Source: Bog-473 sp963730395 (GTDB lineage Bacteria > Actinomycetota > Acidimicrobiia > Acidimicrobiales > RAAP-2). Taken from it: 64,000 nt of DNA. The DNA lies in NCBI GenBank assembly GCA_963730395.1, contig CAVSSK010000021.1, positions 310,001-374,000 of the forward strand, written 5' to 3'. Shown piece by piece: positions 57,801-64,000 of this stretch. A model generated the notes under the pieces. It had not been told where the DNA came from, made no database searches, and saw nothing but the letters and a program-made list of their open reading frames with translations. Position numbers and translations under genes: made by a program. The number at the start of each line of letters is the position of its first letter. Positions within the stretch are counted from its first letter, which is position 1.

Positions 57801-58709
57801 ATGGCAGGGTTCCTCGCAGGCAAGGTCGTCGCGGTCACGGGCGGCGGCGGCGGCATCGGGCGGGCCGTGGCGCTCGCCGCGGCGGAGGAAGGGGCCAAGG
57901 TGCTGGTGGCGGACTTCGGGGTCGGCATGGCCGGCGAGGACCCGAGTAGCGAGGTGGCCGACGCCGTGGTGGCCGAGATCACCAAGGCGGGTGGCGAGGC
58001 GATCGCGGTGGCGGACGACATCTCCAAGATGGAGTCGGGTGGACGACTCATAGCCACAGCGCTCGAGAAGTGGGGACGCATCGACGGTGTCGTCGCAGTG
58101 GCGGGGATCCTCCGCGAGCGCATGCTGTTCAACATGTCCGAGGACGAATGGGACGCCGTCATCGCGACCCACCTGAAAGGCCATTTCACAGTGTTCCGGG
58201 CGGCGGCGGCCGTCATGCGCAAGCAGGAAGGGGGCGGCGCGCTCATCGGCTTCACGTCGGGAGCGTTCGCCGGAAGCGTCGCGCAGGCGAACTACGCGGC
58301 CGCCAAGGGCGGGATCGTGTCGCTGGTGCGCTCCGCCGCGGTGGGGCTCTACCGCTACGGCGTCACCGCGAACGCCATCGCACCGGTCGCGCGGACCCGC
58401 ATGTCGGCCAATGTGCCATCCGAGCTGGCCGAGATGGGCGACCCAGAGGACGTGGCTCCCATGGTCGTGTTCCTGCTCAGCGACAAGGCGAAGCACGTGA
58501 CCGGTCAGGTGTACACCGTCGTCGGTTCGAAGATCGCCGTGTGGAACCAGCCGACCGAGGTGAGGGCGATGTGGGCGGACGGCCGCTGGACCCCCGAGCA
58601 GATCGCCGAACGGCTCGACAGCACGGTGGGCCAGGAGCGGATGGGGATGATCGACCGCTTGGAGCGGATGCGCCAAGCGGCGGCGTCAGGCGAGAAGCCG
58701 AACGCCTAG
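57801..58709 (+). CDS. short-chain dehydrogenase/reductase, (3R)-hydroxyacyl-CoA dehydrogenase-like
   Basis: A 302-residue SDR: VAVTGGGGGIGRAVALAAAE, VLVADFGVG (acidic residue favouring NAD), VVAVAGILRERMLFNMSEDE, FTSGAFAGSVAQANYAAAKG with Ser/Tyr/Lys, and a long C-terminal extension (MWADGRWTPEQIAERLDSTV). The A-G-I-L-R-x-R-M motif resembles the dehydrogenase part of multifunctional peroxisomal-type beta-oxidation proteins. It pairs divergently with the acyl-CoA synthetase through the KstR-like site, supporting a lipid role. ATG 57801 is preceded by AGGGAGAG. Confidence 0.88.
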   Translation: MAGFLAGKVVAVTGGGGGIGRAVALAAAEEGAKVLVADFGVGMAGEDPSSEVADAVVAEITKAGGEAIAVADDISKMESGGRLIATALEKWGRIDGVVAVAGILRERMLFNMSEDEWDAVIATHLKGHFTVFRAAAAVMRKQEGGGALIGFTSGAFAGSVAQANYAAAKGGIVSLVRSAAVGLYRYGVTANAIAPVARTRMSANVPSELAEMGDPEDVAPMVVFLLSDKAKHVTGQVYTVVGSKIAVWNQPTEVRAMWADGRWTPEQIAERLDSTVGQERMGMIDRLERMRQAAASGEKPNA

Positions 58710-58720
58710 ACCCACGGTGC

Positions 58721-59050
58721 TCAGGTGACCCGGCGCAGCCGGGGCCGGCGCATGGTGGTGGTGTAGACCTCGAGCGAGTTCCCCTCGTGATGGGCGGCGA
58801 CGATCGAGGCCGCGCCGAATCGCTCCTCGTCGAACACCTGGCTCATCCTCTTGCCCCACGCAACGCAAGAACGAGCGATCTGGCGGTCGGGGTGCTCCCA
58901 GGGCGGGATGCACACCTCAATCTGGAACAGCGGTTCGAAGGTCACGACATGGGTGGCTTCGTCGCCGTGCGCGACGAGCCATTCCTGCTTCTCTTCCTCG
59001 GTCCAGATCCGCTCGGCCATCATCGGTGAACACCGCGGGACTGTCGCCAT
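58721..59050 (-). CDS. hypothetical protein
   Basis: A 109-residue soluble protein, with EERIWTEEE-type acidic start (AERIWTEEEKQEWLVAHGDE), then THVVTFEPLFQIEVCIPPWE and AASIVAAHHEGNSLEVYTTT. No family recognised. Start ATG 59050 is supported by AAGGGGG about 10 nt upstream; ATG 59023 and 59020 are alternatives. It converges with the SDR, 11 bp between the stops. Confidence 0.55.
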   Translation of the reverse strand: MATVPRCSPMMAERIWTEEEKQEWLVAHGDEATHVVTFEPLFQIEVCIPPWEHPDRQIARSCVAWGKRMSQVFDEERFGAASIVAAHHEGNSLEVYTTTMRRPRLRRVT

Positions 59051-59221
59051 CGCTCGCTCACCCCCTTTTCTCCCGCCATATCGGCACCAACCGAAGGAGT
59101 CTTGAGAATGCCCGTTCTTGTGGGGAGTCAGGGATCCACCCCGCCGCTGGCCCCCACGCACGCCCAGCAGCGTTCGGGGTCCACCACCGACCCACCGCCG
59201 CTTCCTAGCCTGAGGCGGCGT

Positions 59222-59241
59222 GCCAGGCTCGGATGCCTGGC
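59222..59241. other. Perfect hairpin upstream of the 56-residue hypothetical
   Basis: GCCAGGC (59222-59228) and GCCTGGC (59235-59241) form a 7-bp stem with loop TCGGAT in the 236-bp gap between 59051 and 59286. There is no T-run, so it is not an obvious terminator; an operator or leader structure is possible. I see nothing else in this gap. Confidence 0.4.
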
Positions 59242-59286
59242 GAGGTTCCCGCCCCGAGGGGATGTCGCGTCGGAAAGGAGAACACC

Positions 59287-59457
59287 GTGAGCACACGATT
59301 CGACGAGGGATCGGAGCACGGTGAGGCCATTCCGGAGATCCGCCCCTGGCGCGAGGCCGGCTGGATCTTCAAGGATGGGGGCGCACGGGCCATCGAGCGT
59401 CAGGACGACCGCACCCGGACGAGGACGGCACGGGTCTCCCATCAGCACGACGAGTAG
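59287..59457 (+). CDS. small hypothetical protein
   Basis: A 56-residue hydrophilic, strongly charged protein (STRFDEGSEHGEAIPEIRPW, then REAGWIFKDGGARAIERQDD). GTG 59287 has AAAGGAG about 7 nt upstream, which is why I accept it. No family or domain recognised; it stands alone between convergent genes. Confidence 0.45.
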   Translation: MSTRFDEGSEHGEAIPEIRPWREAGWIFKDGGARAIERQDDRTRTRTARVSHQHDE

Positions 59458-59478
59458 CAGCGGCCACGGGCCGCGGCA

Positions 59479-60327
59479 TCAAGCCGGCTGTTCTGCCACC
59501 TTCGGGTGTGCCCCGGCTTCCGGGGGTTGGTGGGTGCGGAGCCAGTCCTTCCAGCGCGACCTCGTCCGCACCAGGATGACGGCGCCGCCGACGACGAGGA
59601 GGAGGCCCGCCAGCTGCACGAGGATCGAGCCCAGGCGGCCGTCCTCACCGAGCCACAGGTGCTCGTCGAGAGTGCGTTCGATGCCCCACAGCACCATGCC
59701 CGTGCCGAGCACGACGCCGGGGGGATAGCCCATACGTCGAGTCCCGTCGGGCCACCGGTCGAGCCGGCGCTCGATCGCGATGAGGACCAAGTAGACCGCG
59801 AGGTCTTCGAACGCCTGGAAGACGGGCACGGGCAACCGCCGTCCCGCCTGGCCCGCGTAGTACATCCCGAACCACTGATGGGTCGGGTGGCCGCCACCGG
59901 CGACCATGAGCTGGGGGCCCAACAGGCGGCCCATGGCCCAGCACGCCATCAGCACGGGAGCGGCCAGGTCGAGTGCGCGGCCGAGCGGGAGCTCGGGGCA
60001 GCGGCGCCGGGTGAGGATGATGCCAACAGGTACGGCGAGGAGCAGGCCGCCGAACGACGAGAGGCCGCCGTGCCAGATGGCGAGCACGTCGCCGGGATTG
60101 TGGCTGTAATAGCCGAGGTTCGACAGCACGTGCATCGCACGAGCGCCGACGACTGCGGCCAGGATGATCCAGAGGAACACGGGGGCGAACCAGTCGGTGC
60201 GATACCCGTTGCGTCGCAGGCGGCGCTCGAAGTAGGTGAAGCCGAACCAGAAGGTGAGCGCCAGCCCGATGCCGTAGGTATGGACCTGGAGCGGCCCGAC
60301 ATGGAAGACGACGGGGATGGGTTTCAT
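59479..60327 (-). CDS. lgt: prolipoprotein diacylglyceryl transferase, divergent
   Basis: A 282-residue polytopic membrane protein of the Lgt family, which transfers diacylglycerol to the lipobox Cys of prelipoproteins. About seven TM segments are visible. HGGLSSFGGLLLAV (about residues 86-99) matches the essential H-G-G-L motif, and the N-terminal VGPLQVHTYGIGLALTFWFG is typical. The usual G-R-x-G-N-F-x-N-x-E signature is reduced to GRLLGPQLMVAGGGHPTHQW: Arg is kept but Asn and Glu are not. It may be a divergent or paralogous Lgt rather than the main housekeeping enzyme. Confidence 0.8.
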   Translation of the reverse strand: MKPIPVVFHVGPLQVHTYGIGLALTFWFGFTYFERRLRRNGYRTDWFAPVFLWIILAAVVGARAMHVLSNLGYYSHNPGDVLAIWHGGLSSFGGLLLAVPVGIILTRRRCPELPLGRALDLAAPVLMACWAMGRLLGPQLMVAGGGHPTHQWFGMYYAGQAGRRLPVPVFQAFEDLAVYLVLIAIERRLDRWPDGTRRMGYPPGVVLGTGMVLWGIERTLDEHLWLGEDGRLGSILVQLAGLLLVVGGAVILVRTRSRWKDWLRTHQPPEAGAHPKVAEQPA

Positions 60328-60407
60328 GACTCGGCTCGCGCCAGGTTACGACTGCGGCGGAGCGTGAGGATCCCGGGTGGGCTTAGGCGGGTGCCGGCGC
60401 CAAGGGG

Positions 60408-61631
60408 CTAGGGCCGACCGGCGCCGGCGAAGCCGCTCCCGAGGCGGAGGCCCGTGATCCAGACCGAGGCCCCGGTATAGGGCGCTTCGATCATCTGGCC
60501 CCCGCCGATGTACATGGCCACGTGGTCGGAGCCTCCCGGGCCGTAGAAGAGCAGGTCGCCCGGCTGCAGGTCGCTGACGGGGACCGGTGCCGAGTCGGCC
60601 ATCTGTGCGCCCGAGAAGTGCGGCAGGCCGACCCCGACCTGGCCCCAGGACCAGGCGGTGAGCCCAGAGCAGTCGAACCCGGGGCTCGCGGAGCCCCGGG
60701 GGGACTCGCCGCCCCAGACGTAGGGGACGCCGATCTGGCTCTCGGCCGCCTGCACGGCGCCGGCGCCGCCGGGCGCCGTCGGCGGCGGCGCCGCTTGGGA
60801 GAGCCCGGCCAGGCTGACGGCGCTGCTGCCCGAGGAGGACGCGGCCGCGGCCGCGGGATGGGACGCGGCCGCTGCGGCCGCTGCGGCGGCTGCGGCCGCT
60901 TGGCGATCGGCCGCAGCCTTGGCGGCGGCGGCGGCTTCGGCCTGCTGTTGTTGCTGGACCAGTTGCGCGATCTGACCCTGCTCCTGTGCCAGCGCGCTCT
61001 TCTGCTGTTGCACCGCCTGTGCGTTCTGGGCGACGGCGTTCTGCTCGGTCGTGACCTGGGTCTGGGCCTGCGCCTGCTCACCCTGCAACTGCGTCACTTG
61101 CGCGTTCAGCGCATTCTCCGCCGTGTGCAGGTTGTCGACGGCGAGCGAAATGTCGCCTTCGGTGATCTTGTTGTAGACGGTGGTCGCACCGAGGGTCTGC
61201 TCGTTGCCGCTGAAGATCGGGTTCTGCGCTGCCGCGGTGCCGTCGGAGATGTAGTTGGCGACTGCAGCCTGGGAGAGGGTGGCCTTGTCGTGCGCCACCT
61301 GGGCCTCGTCCGACGCGATGTTGGCCTTGGTCGTGTCGATGCTCGAGTTGATCTGCGACAGGTGGTAGCGGGCTGCGTCGTACTGCTGACTCAGAGCGGA
61401 CATCTCGTTCTGCGCCTGGCTCAATTGGGCCTCGATGGCGGCGGCCTTCGCCTTGGCGTCGGAGATGGCGTCACCGGCGGCGGGGCGCGTCAAACCGAAC
61501 ACAGTGCTCGACAACACTGTGACGACGGTCAACGCGGGAATCCCAACCCGATGGAGCGCACGGGCGCCCCTCGAAGACCGCGGCGTGGAGTGGTTATGAA
61601 CCCGCTCTACGTCAGTCACGATGGGTGCCAT
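60408..61631 (-). CDS. secreted coiled-coil NlpC/P60 peptidoglycan hydrolase
   Basis: A 407-residue cell-wall endopeptidase of the RipA type. An N-terminal hydrophobic signal (about residues 29-50, PALTVVTVLSSTVFGLTRPA) leads into a long coiled coil (DAKAKAAAIEAQLSQAQNEM through VTTEQNAVAQNAQAVQQQKS), then an Ala-rich linker (a run of 13 Ala), then the NlpC/P60 domain with the nucleophile Cys in GFDCSGLTAWSWGQ and His in GSDHVAMYIGGGQM. It probably cleaves stem peptides during division. Upstream lies a 169-bp AT-richer gap with promoter-like sequence. Confidence 0.92.
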   Translation of the reverse strand: MAPIVTDVERVHNHSTPRSSRGARALHRVGIPALTVVTVLSSTVFGLTRPAAGDAISDAKAKAAAIEAQLSQAQNEMSALSQQYDAARYHLSQINSSIDTTKANIASDEAQVAHDKATLSQAAVANYISDGTAAAQNPIFSGNEQTLGATTVYNKITEGDISLAVDNLHTAENALNAQVTQLQGEQAQAQTQVTTEQNAVAQNAQAVQQQKSALAQEQGQIAQLVQQQQQAEAAAAAKAAADRQAAAAAAAAAAAASHPAAAAASSSGSSAVSLAGLSQAAPPPTAPGGAGAVQAAESQIGVPYVWGGESPRGSASPGFDCSGLTAWSWGQVGVGLPHFSGAQMADSAPVPVSDLQPGDLLFYGPGGSDHVAMYIGGGQMIEAPYTGASVWITGLRLGSGFAGAGRP

Positions 61632-61800
61632 TCTTATAGGAATCCCCTCGGCGATTCAAACACCGTCGGTGCGAAACGCCTGTGTATGGTCGTACTCAGG
61701 GTATTAACATGCAGGTCGACGATCTATATTGAAAAGTAAGAAGTTCGACTGAATCGATCGGAATAACGAAAAGGGCCGTTGCGAACTACGGTCGGACGTC

Positions 61801-62487
61801 ATGGGCGAGATGATCGAATTCCCGAGCAATGGAGCCACGGCCGGAGGCTATTTGGCGCTTCCAGAGGGCGGCAACGGCCCTGGTGTCATCGTGATCCAGG
61901 AGTGGTGGGGGCTGGTCGACCACATCGAAGACGTGTGCGGCCGCTTCGCCGCGGAGGGCTTCGTGGCCCTGGCTCCCGACCTCTACCACGGGCAGAAGGT
62001 CCCTCCGGGTGAGCCCGACGAGGCGGGCAAGGCGATGATGGCCATGAAGATGGACCAGGCCGCCCGCGACATGAGCGGGGCCGTCGACGAGGTGCTGCGG
62101 CGCAGCTCGGGCGACAAGGTCGGGGTCATCGGCTTCTGCATGGGCGGTGGGCTCGCGTTGGTGCTGGCGACGCAGCGTCCCGACGCCGTCGCGGCCGTGG
62201 TGCCGTGTTACGGCATCATCCCCTGGCCCGACGTACAGCCGGACTACTCAGCAATGTCGGCCGCAGTACTCGGCCACTACGCGGAGAAGGACGACTTCTT
62301 CACGCCGGAGGCCGCGAACGCGTTGGCCGAACAGCTGCGCTCGATGGGCAAGTCGGTCGAGATCATCGTCTACCCCGACACGGACCACGCGTTCTTCAAC
62401 GACACACGTCCCGAGGTCTACGCCGCCGATGCCGCACGCCAATTGTGGGACCGCACCGTGGCGTTCTTCCGGTCGCACCTCAGCTGA
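61801..62487 (+). CDS. dienelactone hydrolase family protein
   Basis: A 228-residue alpha/beta hydrolase with Cys as nucleophile: VIVIQEWWGLVDHIEDVCGR, Cys113 in GFCMGGGLAL, Asp in YAEKDDFFTPEA and His in DTDHAFFNDTRPEVY, the complete Cys-Asp-His triad of dienelactone hydrolases. It may act in aromatic or lactone catabolism, though no ring-cleavage genes are near. TACGGT (61787-61792) ends 8 nt before the ATG, so probably leaderless. Confidence 0.92.
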   Translation: MGEMIEFPSNGATAGGYLALPEGGNGPGVIVIQEWWGLVDHIEDVCGRFAAEGFVALAPDLYHGQKVPPGEPDEAGKAMMAMKMDQAARDMSGAVDEVLRRSSGDKVGVIGFCMGGGLALVLATQRPDAVAAVVPCYGIIPWPDVQPDYSAMSAAVLGHYAEKDDFFTPEAANALAEQLRSMGKSVEIIVYPDTDHAFFNDTRPEVYAADAARQLWDRTVAFFRSHLS

Positions 62488-62600
62488 GTACGGTCATTCG
62501 CGCCGCGTCGCGGTGAACGGCGTCGCCGGAACCGTCGGCGTCCCGGTGAACGGGTGCCCGTCCCGGTCAAGGCAGTGGGCCCGTTTGTTACGATCAGGCC

Positions 62601-63539
62601 ATGTCCGCACGCTCACGTGACCTCCCCCGCCGCTCCTGCCTCTCCACCCCCGGCTCGAACGAGAAGTTCCTGGCCAAGGCCCCTACCGTGCCCGCCGACA
62701 TGACGTTCCTCGACCTCGAGGACGCCGTGGCGCCCCTCGAGAAGGAGAGCGCCCGGCCCAAGGTGGTCGACGCCATCAAGAACCTCCCCTGGGACGACCG
62801 TGTGCTGTGCGTACGGGTCAACGCATGGGACACCGAATGGACGTACGGCGACGTGATCGAGGTCGTCGGGAACGCCGGTGAGCGCCTGGATGAGGTCATG
62901 CTGCCCAAGGTCCAGTCGGCGTCGGACGTCATCGCGCTCGACCTGCTGCTGACGCAGGTGGAGAAGAAGTCCGGGCTGTCCGTCGGGCACATCGGGATCG
63001 AAGCGCAGATAGAGACGGCGCGCGGCCTCATCAACGTGGACGAGATCTGCGCCGCCTCACCGAGGCTCGAGACGATCATCTTCGGGCCGGCGGACTTCGC
63101 CGCCAGCATCGAGATGCCGGTGCTGACGGGCGGGATCGAGATCCCCGAGTACCCGGGCGATCACTTCAACTATGTGTTCAGCCGCATCCTGATGGCCGGC
63201 CGGGCCAACGGGCTGCAGGTGATCGATGGGCCATTCCTGAAGGTGCGCGAGCTCGATGCGCTGCGGGCGTATGCGATGCGCACGCGCATGCTGGGTTACG
63301 ACGGCAAGTGGGCCCTCACGCCCGACCAGGCCGGTGTCCTCAACGAGGTCTACTCGCCGACCCAGGAGCAGTTCGACCGGGCCTTCGACATCCTCGACGC
63401 CTACCAGAAGGCGACCGAGGAGGATCGCAAGGGTGCCGTGATGTTCGGCGACGAGATGATCGACGAGGCGAGCCGCAAGATGGCCATCAAGTTCGTGAGC
63501 CGGGGCGAGCGGGCCGGGCTCACGCGCAGCCCGGGCTGA
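62601..63539 (+). CDS. CoA-ester lyase of the HpcH/HpaI (CitE/Mcl) family
   Basis: A 312-residue TIM-barrel lyase: RRSCLSTPGSNEKFLAKAPT, MTFLDLEDAVAPLEKESARP (metal Glu/Asp), VRVNAWDTEWTYGD, IGIEAQIETARGLINVDEIC (catalytic/metal Glu) and IIFGPADFAASIEMP. It belongs to the malyl-/citramalyl-CoA lyase branch. TACGAT ends 6 nt before the ATG, favouring leaderless expression. It converges head-on with the acyl-CoA dehydrogenase, whose stop begins at the next base. Exact substrate undecided. Confidence 0.9.
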   Translation: MSARSRDLPRRSCLSTPGSNEKFLAKAPTVPADMTFLDLEDAVAPLEKESARPKVVDAIKNLPWDDRVLCVRVNAWDTEWTYGDVIEVVGNAGERLDEVMLPKVQSASDVIALDLLLTQVEKKSGLSVGHIGIEAQIETARGLINVDEICAASPRLETIIFGPADFAASIEMPVLTGGIEIPEYPGDHFNYVFSRILMAGRANGLQVIDGPFLKVRELDALRAYAMRTRMLGYDGKWALTPDQAGVLNEVYSPTQEQFDRAFDILDAYQKATEEDRKGAVMFGDEMIDEASRKMAIKFVSRGERAGLTRSPG

Positions 63540-64000
63540 TCAGCCCATCAACCGCCGTGCGATGACCTTGAGAGCCAGGGTCTCGTCGGCGCCTTCGAAG
63601 ATGGAGAGTACGCGCGCGTCGACGAAGTAGCGGCTCACCGGGAACTCCTCCGCGTAGCCCATCCCGCCGTGGATCTGCATGGCCTCCCGCGTGACCCACT
63701 CGGCGGCGCGACACACGTACGCCTTGACCATGGAGGCCTCGAGCGTGCCCTCGCCGCGCGCCATCAGGCGGGCGACGTGGTACGAGCTCTGCCGCGTCGC
63801 TTGGATGATCACGGCCATGCGGCCGAGCTTGGCCTGCGTCAACTGGTACTCGGCGATGGGCGACCCGAACACCTTGCGCTCGGCGGCGTAGGACGACGCC
63901 GCCTCGTAGGCGGCCTGCATCACGCCCAGCGCGCGCGCTGCCGTCTGGAGACGCCCGTTCTCGAAGCCCTGCATCTGAAGGTAGAACCCCTTGCCCAGGC
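63540..64000 (-). CDS. acyl-CoA dehydrogenase, C-terminal part (runs off the window)
   Basis: The C-terminal 150-odd residues of an acyl-CoA dehydrogenase: LGKGFYLQMQGFENGRLQTA, ERKVFGSPIAEYQLTQAKLG, REAMQIHGGMGYAEEFPVSR and ILSIFEGADETLALKVIARR. The GADETL sequence replaces the GTNE of the usual family, a known variant. The frame continues upstream without a stop to base 64000, so an internal ATG at 63974 is not the start. Confidence 0.93.
   Translation of the reverse strand, partial: LGKGFYLQMQGFENGRLQTAARALGVMQAAYEAASSYAAERKVFGSPIAEYQLTQAKLGRMAVIIQATRQSSYHVARLMARGEGTLEASMVKAYVCRAAEWVTREAMQIHGGMGYAEEFPVSRYFVDARVLSIFEGADETLALKVIARRLMG

Noticed and set aside
61632..61800. c-di-AMP (ydaO-type) riboswitch before the NlpC/P60 gene
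   Set aside because: Such genes often have one in actinobacteria, but the conserved ydaO segments are not recognisable here; only AT-richer promoter-like sequence and a small CACCG/CGGTG stem are seen.
1..64000. tRNA, rRNA, CRISPR arrays, integrases or prophage genes
   Set aside because: I looked through the intergenic stretches, none longer than about 300 bp, and found no cloverleaf, direct-repeat array or recombinase.

Overview
This 64 kb window is high-GC chromosomal DNA whose gene content points to an actinobacterium, most likely a member of Acidimicrobiia or a relative. The indications are: a type-2 (actinobacterial) LeuA, an actinobacterial-type SerC, a long SerA with an ACT domain, a DUF222/HNH protein, MMPL transport, KstR-like operators and lipid/sterol-type beta-oxidation genes. 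Many start codons (often GTG) sit 6-10 nt after a TAnnnT-like -10 box with no Shine-Dalgarno, as expected for leaderless transcripts. I see no rRNA, tRNA, CRISPR array, insertion sequence or phage gene; the region looks like ordinary core and metabolic chromosome.

Layout. 0-6.5 kb: an SCP2-type protein, an alpha/beta hydrolase, the gatCAB amidotransferase operon, and a DUF222-HNH protein. 6-9 kb: a divergent TetR/MMPL pair. 8.8-14.1 kb: ilvD, then ilvBNC behind a leader-peptide attenuator. 14.1-22.8 kb: a ribbon-helix-helix regulator with DUF4097, DUF899 and cupin proteins, a GH5 glycosidase, an ArsR/SRPBCC pair, an SDR and an ABC exporter. 22.9-27.5 kb: serC divergent from an aminotransferase, then serA. 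27.5-40.3 kb: leuA, two further ArsR/SRPBCC modules, a greA-leuC-leuD operon and leuB-ilvE-cimA. 40-50 kb: CocE-type hydrolase, epoxide-hydrolase-like protein, acyl-CoA dehydrogenase, thiolase, enoyl-CoA hydratase, thioesterase, LLM oxidoreductase, SDR. 50-64 kb: a fused Baeyer-Villiger monooxygenase-esterase, a GGDEF protein, an acyl-CoA synthetase/SDR divergon, Lgt, an NlpC/P60 hydrolase, a dienelactone hydrolase, a CoA-ester lyase and a partial acyl-CoA dehydrogenase.

How the genes work together. Nearly the whole branched-chain amino acid pathway is here (ilvB, ilvN, ilvC, probable ilvD, ilvE, leuA, leuB, leuC, leuD, plus cimA for a citramalate route to isoleucine). Three of its transcription units (ilvBNC, leuA, leuB-ilvE-cimA) start with the same arrangement: a leaderless short ORF rich in Ile/Leu/Val codons, a GC hairpin beginning at or just after its stop codon, then an intrinsic terminator before the structural gene. 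The right half is lipid/ketone catabolism, with two KstR-like palindromes (TAGAAC-NN-GTTCTA) in front of a thiolase and inside the acyl-CoA synthetase/SDR divergon.

Caution on sequence quality. At least nine genes carry one or more single-base frameshifts, most of them one extra G/C, with 6-8 concentrated in 19.1-21.2 kb. Reading through them restores full-length conserved proteins and natural gene ends, so I suspect base-calling or assembly errors rather than gene decay.
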